Shown: positions 54,891-64,000 of the stretch, in pieces
Numbering within the stretch: position 1 is the first letter of the stretch
Layout: each line of letters starts with the position of its first letter
DNA from: Mixophyes australis
Taxonomy: Eukaryota; Chordata; Amphibia; Anura; Limnodynastidae
Assembly (NCBI GenBank): GCA_036250195.1
Contig: JAVHZZ010000005.1
Span: forward strand, 127,762,098 to 127,826,097
Reading direction: 5' to 3'
Length of the DNA stretch: 64,000 nt
The notes under the pieces: generated by a model
What the model was told of the DNA's origin: nothing
The model's database searches: none
The model's input: the letters and a program-made list of their open reading frames with translations, nothing else
Made by a program: the position numbers and the translations under genes

Positions 54891-56480
54891 TTATTGGTGC
54901 GAATCATACAAGTTCAGGGTTTTTAATTTATATTGTGGTGACCCACTCCTCTACGCAGTCCAGGTACATTATTGGTGCGAATCCTACAAGTTCAGGGTTT
55001 TTAATTTATATTGTGGAGACCCACTCTTCTACGCAGTCCAGGTACATTATTCGGTGCGATTCATACAAGTTGATGGTTTTCTTATTATATATATTGTGGT
55101 GACCCACTCCTCTACGCAGTCCAGATACATTTATTGCTGCGAATCATACAAGTTCAGGGTTTTTAATTTATATTGTGGTGACCCACTCCTCTACGCAGTC
55201 CAGGTACATTATTGGTGCGAATTCTACAAGTTCAGGGTTTTTAATTTATATTGTGGTGACCCACTCCTCTACGCAGTCCAGGTACATTATTGGTGCGAAT
55301 CCTACAAGTTCAGGGTTTTTAATTTATATTGTGGAGACACACTCTTCTACGCAGTCCAGGTACATTATTCGGTGCGATTCATACAAGTTGATGGTTTTCT
55401 TATTATATATATTGTGGTGACCCACTCCTCTACGCAGTCCAGATACATTTATTGCTGTGAATCATACAAGTTCAGGGTTTTTAATATATATTGTGGTGAC
55501 CCACTCCTCTACGCAGTCCAGGTACATTATTGGTGCGAATCATACAAGTTGATGGTTTTCTTATTATATATATTGTGGTGACCCACTCCTCTACGCAGTC
55601 CAGATACATTTATTGCTGCGAATCATACAAGTTCAGGGTTTTTAATATGTATTGTGGTGACCCACTCCTCTACGCAGTCCAGATACATTTATTGCTGCGA
55701 ATCATACAAGTTCAGGGTTTTTAATATATACTGTGGTGACCCACTCCTCTACGCAGTCCAGGTACATTTTTGGTGCGAATCATACAAGTTCAGGGTTTTT
55801 AATATATATTGTGGTGACCCACTCCTCTACGCAGTCCAAGTACATTTATTGGTGCGAATCATACAAGTTCAGGGTTTTTAATATATATTGTGGTGACCCA
55901 CTCCTCTACGCAGTCCAGGTACATTTATTGGTGCGCATCATACAAGTTGATGGTTTTCTTATTATATATATTGTGGTGACCCACTCCTCTACGCAGTCCA
56001 GATACATTTATTGCTGCGAATCATACAAGTTCAGGGTTTTTAATATGTATTGTGGTGACCCACTCCTCTACGCAGTCCAGATACATTTATTGCTGCGAAT
56101 CATACAAGTTCAGGGTTTTTAATATATACTGTGGTGACCCACTCCTCTACGCAGTCCAGGTACATTTTTGGTGCGAATCATACAAGTTCAGGGTTTTTAA
56201 TATATATTGTGGTGACCCACTCCTCTACGCAGTCCAAGTACATTTATTGGTGCGAATCATACAAGTTCAGGGTTTTTAATATATATTGTGGTGACCCACT
56301 CCTGTACGCAGTCCAGGTACATTTATTGGTGCGCATCATACAAGTTGATGGTTTTCTTATTATATATATTGTGGTGACCCACTCCTCTACGCAGTCCAGG
56401 TACATTTATTGCTGCGAATCATACAAGTTGATGGTTTTCTTATTATATATATTATGGTGACCCACTCTTCTACGCAGTCC
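54891..56480 (+). repeat. Array 3 of hAT-A copy 2: about 20 units of 78-80 bp
   Basis: The unit is TATTGTGGTGACCCACTCCT, CTACGCAGTCCAGGTACATT, ATTGGTGCGAATCATACAAG and a variable tail (TTCAGGGTTTTTAAT or TTGATGGTTTTCTTATTA). The commonest step is 78 bases. Two sub-types alternate in larger blocks: 55654-56050 and 56052-56448 repeat with an offset of 398. A frame of 26-residue repeats is open across 54757-55581 because 78 is divisible by three; it is not a gene. Confidence 0.93.
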
Positions 56481-56805
56481 AGAAAGATACCTCGTGGCAA
56501 AGTTTTGGACTAATAACTATATTTTTAGGTGTTCAGAATACACTGTAAATTAGTGGAAATGCTTGTTATTGAATGTTATTGAGGTTAATAATAGCGTAGG
56601 AGTGAAAATAAGCCCAAAAACTTGATTTTTAAACTTTTTATGTTTTTTTCCAAAAAAATCAGAATCCAAAACCTTAAATCCGAACCGAGACCTTTCGTCA
56701 AGTGTTTTGCGAGACAAATCCGAACCCCAAAAATAATGAAAATCCGGATCCAAAACACAAAACACGAGACCTCAAAAGTCGCCGGTGCACATGCCTAATC
56801 TTCAG

Positions 56806-59429
56806 ATGGTGTTAGGCATCCGAGTCAAGCTCCAAAAAGCTAGTTTAATTGTCCCAGATCGCAGTCCCCATTGAAGGCTATACTTATATATGATATCTCC
56901 GGCGTTAAACTTTTGTTAAATAGATGGGTTACTTTAAAATGCCTAAACCATGTGGAAATATAGTTTATGGCTTAATACATAGGCTCCTAATTCAACTTCT
57001 CCTGTATAATAATCTTAATTCTTTCATTAAAGATATAAGGATGGACGATAAGCATTAGCCTAGAATTAAGCTATTATGGGGCTTGTACTCAATACTGTGC
57101 ATGGCAAAATATTATAAATCATATAATTATCATTATAATTGCCTACTTATTCTCCTTTGTTTCAGTTAATGTACTTAATTGTCAGTTAAAGCTTTTACAA
57201 AGTTTTATGTAGATGGTTAAAAAAATGGATTTGGACCCAGGAGGCTTTGGATCAGATAAAGGTGTGGTTGAAAGAAGATATCAGAGCAATATATATTATA
57301 TATTTTATATATGTAGACTGTGTCTCTTCCCCTTGGATCCCTACACACACTACTTTCTGCACAATTCTTTAGTGCAGACCACTATCAGCTGAATTAGTTT
57401 CAATGCAGTATCTTATACACAATAATTTTAAGTCCCTCTATCATAAACAAACACTCACACATTTATCATATACGCTGTCTCACACTCTCTCTCATACACA
57501 CACAATGACTTACCACTTCCTGCTGTGCTTGCCTCCAGGTTCTTCCCAGGCTAAGGCAGAGCATCTAGAGGTGGGAGGGTGAGGGTTTCTGTTTTCCGAT
57601 TGGCTGAGTGACTGTGTGATATCACTCAGCCAATCACAGCAAATCAGAGGTTTCTGAAGAAGGAGACCAGGAAACTACTCAGTAATATAGCATGGCACCG
57701 GTCCAGTCTGTGGGAGCCCCAGGACTATTGTATGGTAGCTCTGAGGGCCCCACCCCCTAGGGAGAGGGGAGGGGTTATCACATGTGGATATCACTGGTGT
57801 CTCTGTCCGATTCTATGTCACACCCCTGAACTCCATAACAAGACACAGCAATGCAAAGCAGATTTGATTGTTCAAATATTTATTGTCTATTGTCCCATAT
57901 TTAAATCTCCAAGTGCCCACTTTCAGTTTGCCACCGTAATTTCCAGACCCAGCTATCACTGTATGTACAGTGAAAACAAAAACAAAAGAAAAGAAAAAGG
58001 AAAATTGTAAATACTTAGGATACATTACTTTTAATATTGGAAACATGGTCCTTTGGACTCAGATATCTGTGCTTTGTGCCTAGTTACATCTTGCAATACA
58101 CCATTACTCAATTATTAGTTTTCAGCAGAACAATCAACATGGAAAATCCCAATAATAAAATTACATTTTCTGCACTTGGGCATATATGGAGCTGTCAATA
58201 ATACTGCCAATAATAGTGACTTTTTTAAATGAAAAAAAAAATCTGCAATACTGCTACATAATTAGAAAACTGGAGCCCTGAGAAATTGCCCTGCTTCCAC
58301 TATTATCTCAAATTCTGACCCTGTAAAATAAGTCACTTCGAGAAGTGGTTAGCTCTGTCCTCTGTGCTGTGATGGCACAATTCAGAAATTGTGTCATATT
58401 TCCATGCATTGATGCCCTTGGAGGCGGCTTCATGCAGACCAAGAATTAGTCAAAGACTGACAGCTAAGACAATACTTTCATAATGGAGAAAGAAATGTAA
58501 ACTACAATTTGTTCTCTGGTCAATCAGTAGCAGTGTCACCTACTTTGCTGCTTTTCTTTAAAGAGAAAGATGTCAGTAGAGCTTCCATTCGCAGTGTTCA
58601 GTGTTTCCAATACTCAGTTCCTTGGTGACACTGGCTGGCAGCTGTAATGGTACTTGCCAGGCCAGAGCAGGGAGCCTCTGCACAGCATGCAAGCTCGCAT
58701 GTGTGCACTGGAACTGATAGCCCAGACTTGGGTTTCCCCGTTCCAGATTCTCTAAAAATATCAATTCAATAAAAAAGAAAACATGTTAAAAAAATGTAAA
58801 TAAACTGTATTTTTAAAGTAAAAATGCTGTTCCCCTGGCGTTAACAATCTTGTACAATATTTGCACCACTGCTGTCCTTGATAAATAGACTTCCGCTGTC
58901 AATCGTGTTTACTGGGAAGTAAATGCTGCGATAAAGTCCCATTTTTGGAGGGTTCATAGCTTTTTTCCCTTTGATAAATAGAGCCCTTAATGAGCTTGTT
59001 TACAGTCTACAGTTTCACCTTATATTGCTTTGCTCTGTATTACAGCAGATTTATTTTTCCCAAGCTGTATTTCTTACTGAGAAGAAGAGGGAGGTGTTGA
59101 CTGATTATTAAACTCACTTTTGTGAATTTCACCCAAGCATTGTAAATACGGCAAGCGAAGCATGCCTTTAAGGAGAACTTGGAATGAATATTCAAGCATT
59201 TTTAAATAATTATTAGTTAATGTACAGCACAAAGGGTATACATTCAATCCATTTTTTATAGTGTACCTACAAAACATATGAAACACTTAAATGTTCTTGT
59301 TTCTTATTTAATTTACTCTATATAGTTTATGGTCTCTTTCTTTCCCATGTGTTACAAATAACAATTCTCAGATGCATTGAGGTTCTCAAACAGAATATTA
59401 AAGATTAATAAAAAACATAGTGTTACACA
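56806..59429. other. Flanking DNA without a recognised gene
   Basis: AT-rich sequence. A perfect 14-bp palindromic pair GATTGGCTGAGTGA/TCACTCAGCCAATC lies at 57598-57611 and 57622-57635, probably a MITE centre. ACACACT/CTCACAC-rich sequence is at 57420-57510. No coding frame resembles a known protein. Confidence 0.4.
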
Positions 59430-59434
59430 CATTG

Positions 59435-59607
59435 GGCTAGATTTACTAAGCTGCGGGTTTAAAAAAGTGGGGATATTGCCTATAGCAACCAATCAGATTC
59501 TAGCTTTCATTTATTTAGTGCTTTCTACAAAATGACAGCTAGAATCTGATTGGTTGCTATAGGCAACATCCCCACTTTTTCAAACCCGCAGCTTAGTAAA
59601 TCTAGCC
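59435..59607. mobile_element. Palindromic MITE (TATAGCAACCAATCAGATTC core)
   Basis: GGCTAGATTTACTAAGCTGC and its complement GCAGCTTAGTAAATCTAGCC form the ends. Inside, TTGCCTATAGCAACCAATC and GATTGGTTGCTATAGGCAA make one long hairpin. CATTG flanks both sides (59430-59434 and 59608-59612). The interior is shared with the MITE at 39709 although the terminal bases differ. Confidence 0.88.
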
Positions 59608-59612
59608 CATTG

Positions 59613-60546
59613 TCTCAAAACTGTATATTTTTATTTGTGGTCAAAAAGGAAGATACAACCGCATGTGGGACAAAAATTATGTATGTTCATTCCCCTGATT
59701 AAATCTAAGAGTAAGACTGTTCAATAAAAAAATGGGTTGATATAATCTTGAAGGGTGCATCCTAAATACAAAGGTACATATAATAGCAAGAGGACAGAGT
59801 GTAATTGTGGGGCACTCCGGGATGACATTTGATAAAAATATTACATTTTTATTGGGTATGCATAAAAAATGAAAAGATAAAAATTCAGTGAAATAGTGAA
59901 TTAAAATGCAATAGTTTATATAGGCTTTGCTACCTGAAAATAAATAAAAAATTATGACAGTATAAATTCCCCTAATGAGGCAAATATATGTAACCCTCTA
60001 GTGATAACAATAATATGATACTACTTCAAGAGTATTACTAATATCCTATTAGAAATAGCGTTGCTACTATGTGTTAAATGAAGGATAATTGGATCTATAT
60101 ATGGTTATCTAGTGAGCTAAGTATGTTAAGTCTCTATTATTATAGGCTAGGGGAAACAAACTGATTTAAAAGAAATCCCAAAAATAGATATAATAGTGTA
60201 CAAAGGCTGAATAGACAGCGTGATAACTAGTCTAAATTCTAGGCGTCAATGTAGAAATAGAGAAAATAGCCTTGCGTTCGGATTTCCTAGGTAGCAATTA
60301 GATAAATTTTTCCACCCAAGATATACTCAGGAGCAATCAAAGCAGTAACCTGATCCGCAGGTAAGTGTGGCAATGTCAGAGCAACGCTAAACCAAAGACA
60401 GCATAATAGCTGTTAGTGTTCAAGGCATGAGGTCTGAATATTAGTCTCATATATCTGTCCCCTGGATCGCAAATATGTGAAAGGTTCCTGCCTTTAATAT
60501 TCCTGGGAGTGATCAAAAGTGGGGTTCAATAATAACGGGTAACAAG
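59613..60546. other. No recognised gene
   Basis: AT-rich DNA up to the left end of hAT-A copy 3. The 8 bases before it (GTAACAAG, 60539-60546) should be its target duplication, but the right end lies outside the window. Confidence 0.4.
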
Positions 60547-62099
60547 TAGAGATGAGCGCACTCGGATTTTGTGAATCCGAGCCCACCCGAACCTTTCCGA
60601 TCCGAGTCGGATTCGAGACAGATCCGGGTATTGGCGCCAAATGAAAACTTGAAACCGAGGCTGTGAGTCATAATCCCGTTGTCGGATCTCGCGATACTCG
60701 GATCCTATAAATTCCCCGCTAGTCACCGCCATCTTCACTCGGGCATTGATCAGGGTAGAGGGAGGGTGTGTTAGGTGGTCCTCTGTCCTGGTAGATCTCG
60801 TGCTGTGCTGTTTAGTCCTGTGCTGTGCTGTTTAGTTCTGTGCTGTGCTGTGCTGTGCTGTGTTCTGCAGTATCAGTCCAGTGGTGCTGTGTGCTGTGCT
60901 CTGTCATTTTTGAGTTCAGTGGTGCTGCTGGGTCCTGTGCTGTGTCCTGTTCAGTCCAGTGGTGCTGTGTCCTGTGCTCTGTGCTTCTAAAGGCATAGTT
61001 ATTTCCCCATTATTCCCAAGTGTTTTAAAAAATAAAAAAAAGTTATAAAAAAAAATACAAAAAAATAATTAAAAAAAAAATTAATTACAACAAAATTTGC
61101 AAAACCAATCCTGCAGTACAAGCCCATTGGTACTGCAATATTACCAAGTTCACACATTCAACAGTAAAAGTCCAGTGGTGCTGTGTGCTGTGCTCTGTCA
61201 ATTTTGAGTTCAGTGGTGCTGCTGGGTCCTGTGCTGTGTCCTGTTCAGTCCAGTGGTCCTGTGGCCTGTGCTTCTAAGGGCATAGTTATTTCCCCATTAT
61301 TCCCAAGTGTTTAAAAAATTAAAAAAAGTTATAAAAAAAAATACAAAAAAATAATTAAAAAAAATTTAATTACAACAAAATTTGCAAAACCAATCCTGCA
61401 GTATAAATCCATTGGTACTGTCTGCAATATTACCAGGTTCACACATTCTGCAGTATCTTGTGCTACATATAATGGAGACCAAAAATTTGGAGGATAAAGT
61501 AGGGAAAGATCCAGACCCACTTCCTCCTAATGCTGAAGCTGCTGCCACTAGTCATGACATAGACGATGAAATGCCATCAACGTCGTCTTCCAAGCCCGAT
61601 GCCCAATCTCCTAGTACAGGGCATGTAAAATCCAAAAAGCCCAAGTTCTCAAAAAAAAGCAAAAAGAGAAACTTAAAATCATCTGAGGAGAAACGTAAAG
61701 TTGGCAATATGCCATTTACGACACGGAGTGGCAAGGAACGGCTTAGGCCCTGGCCCGTGTTCATGACTAGTGGTCCATCTTCACCCAAGGATCTAAGCCC
61801 TCCTCCTCCTCCCCCCCCTACAAAAAATTGAAGAGAGTTATGCTGTCAGCAACAAAACAGCAAACAACTCTGCCTTCTAAAGAGAAATTATAACAAATCC
61901 CCTGTCACTCACCGGAATGTGAGTGCCTCTTCTCCCGTTGTTAGGAACCGTGGCCGCCCGCCATCCTGATGGTCTGCGCATGCACAGCCTCTATGAACTC
62001 TTCAGACCTGTTGCTTTTAGTTAATTGGCTGATCAGGCAACACTCCCTATTTAAAGCACCTGTGGTCAATACCTCGTTGCCTGTTCTTGGAGTCTCATT

Positions 62100-62575
62100 C
62101 CCTGTGAGTCTCTGAAGGTGTTCCTGTGTTTCATCGTGTCTTCAGCTCCAGCTGATTCCTCGCTACTGCATTACTGGTTTCCAGACCGCTTCAACTCTCC
62201 TGTGTTTCATCGTGTCTTCAGTTCCAGCTGATTCCTCGCTACGGCATTACTGGTTTCCAGACCGCTTCAACTCTCCTGTGTTTCATCGTGTCTTCAGTTC
62301 CAGCTGATTCCTCGCTACGGCATTACTGGTTTCCAGACCGCTTCAACTCTCCTGTGTTTCATCGTGTCTTCAGTCCCAGCTGATTCCTCGCTACTGCATT
62401 ACCGGTTTCCAGACCGCTCAACTCACCTGTGTTTCATCGTGTCTTCAGTCCTAGCTGATTCCTGACTACTGCATTGCCGGTTGCCAGACCGCTTCAACTC
62501 TCCTGTGTTTCATCGTGTCTACTATTCCTGCTGACCTCCGCAAGAATCATCATTGCTCCTCTCGTGTTATGTTCT
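62100..62575 (+). repeat. Six tandem units of 76 bp within the solo LTR
   Basis: TGTGTTTCATCGTGTC recurs at 62125, 62201, 62277, 62353, 62428 and 62504. Each unit continues CAGCTGATTCCTCGCTAC, GGTTTCCAGACCGCTTCAAC. They are nearly identical. Confidence 0.93.
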
Positions 62576-62959
62576 CTGTCTGTGTGCTTCACAGACACGG
62601 ATTACCGCTACCACTCTCCTGTGGTCTCTACTCGTGTCGGCGTTCAGCCGCTCAGCTATCCCTGTGTTTCTCTCGTGACAGCCTGCTCAACTGAACCGCG
62701 GTATGCTTATCTTTTATTGACTTTGCCAGTTTATTGCATATCCGCTTGGACTGTGTTCTGCTCATCTACGGAGCCCTCTATCTCACGAAGTTATAGATGC
62801 TATTGACTTTGTCTCATATGTCCTGGATCTCAGTAGTGACTTTGTATCTCCAAGCAGCGCTAGTCATTTGCTATTGTATTATATATACCATTGGAATCAA
62901 GTTCCTTGTGCTCTCCGTGTTACCTTTGATGCTCCATTCATCTACCCTAGTGCCTATTC

Positions 62960-63245
62960 TCACCTATATATGCAGTGGTACAACTTGCTGAACGCAGACC
63001 ACTGACTCCCTGTTTCCTATTGGCACCAGTTACAAGTTTCCTCACTATAAGCAGTGGTACAACTTGCTATACGCAGACCACTGACTTCCCCGTTACCTAC
63101 TTGCACCTGGAACCTGTTCCATCATTACAAGCAGTGGTACAACTTGCTGTACGCAGACCACTGACTTCACTACCTCCTATCTATCCCTGGACATTCCTCT
63201 CACTATAGCAGTGGTACAACTTGCTGTACACAGACCACTGACTTT
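62960..63245 (+). repeat. Four tandem units of about 79 bp within the solo LTR
   Basis: GCAGTGGTACAACTTGCTG followed by TACGCAGACCACTGACT recurs at 62972, 63051, 63131 and 63208. In each unit CAGTGGT and ACCACTG can pair as a short hairpin, while the spacer sequences between units are less conserved. Confidence 0.9.
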
Positions 63246-64000
63246 CCTCACGTCTTCACGTCCATCTAGATCCTCGTGTTCATATTGTTTAACTCATAAC
63301 CTGTTGCTGCTAGTCATAGACTTTCCCTTTAGCATCCTCTCACCATCTGCTGATTCTCCTGTTCCGCTAGTCACCCTGCTACCAGAAGACCACTGTGTGC
63401 ATACACTACTCTGGTAAGCCTACATCTGGTGATATCCTGGGCAAAGACTCCTAGTGCCTGTGACATCCCCAAGGCGAGTCCAAGGGTATTGGTGGTTGTC
63501 AAGCCTGACCTTCCCATCACTGTACGGGAAGAGGTGGCTCAGGAGGAGGCTATTGATGATGTAGCTGGCGCTGTGGAGGAACTTGATGATGAGGATGGTG
63601 ATGTGGTTATTGTAAATGAGGCACCAGGGGGGGAAACAGCTGATGTCCATGGGATGAAAAAGCCCATCGTCATGCCTGGTCAGAAGGCCAAATAATGCAC
63701 CTCTTCGGTCTGGAGTTATTTTTATCCAAATCCGGACAACCAATATATGGCCATATGTAGCTTATGTAAAGCTCAAATAAGCAGGGGTAAGGATCTTGCC
63801 CACCTAGGGACATCCTCCCTTATACGTCACCTGAATAACCTTCATAGTTCAGTGGTTAGTTCAGGAACTGGGGCTAGGACCGTCATCGGTACAGGGACAC
63901 CTAAATCCCGTGGTCCAGTTGGATACACACCAGCAACACCCTCCTCGTCAACTTCCTCCACGATCTTCATCAGATTGAGTCCTGCAGCCCAAGTCAGCAG

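Larger units (their letters stand above)
48818..56797 (+). mobile_element. hAT-A copy 2, complete 8-kb element with perfect 8-bp duplication
   Basis: The left end is TAGAGATGAGCGCACTCGG and the right end, complemented, TAGGCATGTGCACCGGCG. ATCTTCAG is repeated exactly at 48810-48817 and 56798-56805. Contents: leader with partial repeats (49040-49870), transposase gene (49883-52873), 3' UTR with a perfect 20-bp hairpin (52929-52992), three successive satellite arrays (53480-56480) and an AAACCTTAAATCC-type 3' end. The perfect duplication and the near-intact gene indicate a fairly recent insertion. Confidence 0.95.
61903..63465 (+). repeat. Solo LTR (1563 bp) inside hAT-A copy 3
   Basis: It begins TGTCAC and ends GTGACA, with the 5-bp duplication TCCCC at 61898-61902 and 63466-63470. 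Copies 1 and 2 give the empty site (ACAAATCC..AAGGCGAG), so the limits are exact. It contains two internal tandem arrays and no retroviral genes. Confidence 0.92.
60547..64000 (+). mobile_element. hAT-A copy 3, left part, split by a solo LTR and running off the window
   Basis: TAGAGATGAGCGCACTCGG at 60547 and the following 230 bases match copy 2. The leader repeats and the transposase N-terminus are present. A solo LTR (61903-63465) interrupts the coding region, after which the match to copy 2 resumes at 63471 and runs to the end of the window. Confidence 0.92.
61472..64000 (+). pseudogene. hAT-A copy 3 transposase, interrupted
   Basis: ATG 61472 begins METKNLEDKVGKDPDPLPPN and matches copy 2 through MPFTTRSGKERLRPWPVF. 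A 1-base change in the ACAAAAAATTG stretch near 61825 shifts the frame, TAA replaces TCA near 61889, and the LTR follows. Downstream, ASPRVLVVVKPDLPITVREE and DDVAGAVEELDDEDGDVVIV resume, then another stop at AAATAATGC (63690), the BED finger region and the window end. The gene is dead in this copy. Confidence 0.9.

Noticed and set aside
54757..56460. Series of cysteine/tyrosine-rich proteins with 26-residue repeats
   Set aside because: All are read through the 78-bp satellite of hAT-A; starts are arbitrary and units diverge without frame-related constraint that I can see.
1..64000. tRNA, rRNA or snRNA genes
   Set aside because: No cloverleaf with A and B boxes or rRNA-like conserved block was noticed by eye; a covariance-model scan would be needed to be certain.

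Overview
This is vertebrate nuclear DNA made almost entirely of transposable elements, most likely from a frog with a large genome. No bacterial features and no intact host gene were recognised. The frog assignment is an inference. It rests on AT-rich DNA with many 8-bp-duplicating hAT elements, chromodomain-bearing Ty3/Gypsy elements, L2-type LINEs ending in ATAAATGATGATG, palindromic MITEs with the core TATAGCAACCAATCAGATTC, and two intronless copies of vertebrate genes (HINT1 and NSMCE2). 'hAT-A' and 'hAT-B' are working labels used only here.

Layout. 1-3060: an endogenous retrovirus remnant on the minus strand, with an integrase fragment at the left edge and, upstream of a small ORF, five consecutive hairpins carrying one conserved loop. 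4013-6535: a possible terminal-inverted-repeat element holding a HINT1 retrocopy and a palindromic MITE. 7579-10490: two hAT-type MITEs and a decayed transposase-like gene. 10775-14047: a TA-flanked MITE interrupted by a deleted hAT-A copy. 15121-21631: a hAT MITE with perfect 8-bp target duplications, blown up by a hAT-B derivative with an 18 x 100-bp array, another MITE and a 30-bp array. 22190-29354: two plus-strand Gypsy copies abutting a minus-strand Gypsy. 31494-34484: a palindromic MITE and an LTR into which a 518-bp neighbour has been copied. 34842-46779: two minus-strand hAT-B copies, broken by an NSMCE2 retrocopy that is itself split by an L2 LINE, then by a MITE and a second L2. 47708-48377: a solo LTR. 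48818-56797: a full 8-kb hAT-A element with perfect duplications, a nearly intact transposase gene and three internal satellite arrays. 60547 to the end: a third hAT-A copy split by a solo LTR with its own internal repeats.

How the parts relate. hAT-A and hAT-B encode transposases of one plan: an acidic/serine-rich N-terminus containing MPF-TRSGKERxRP, a BED zinc finger, an RNase H-like core and a C-terminal dimerisation region. Both carry a 20-bp hairpin in the 3' UTR that differs between families by paired compensatory changes. The nesting gives a relative chronology, and several insertions can be defined exactly because the filled site has an empty counterpart elsewhere in the window.

Most promising for new biology: the five-hairpin array (2741-2987), the covarying hAT 3'-UTR hairpin (52929-52992 and its relatives), the tandem arrays inside otherwise mobile hAT elements, and the 518-bp templated insertion at 33614-34131.
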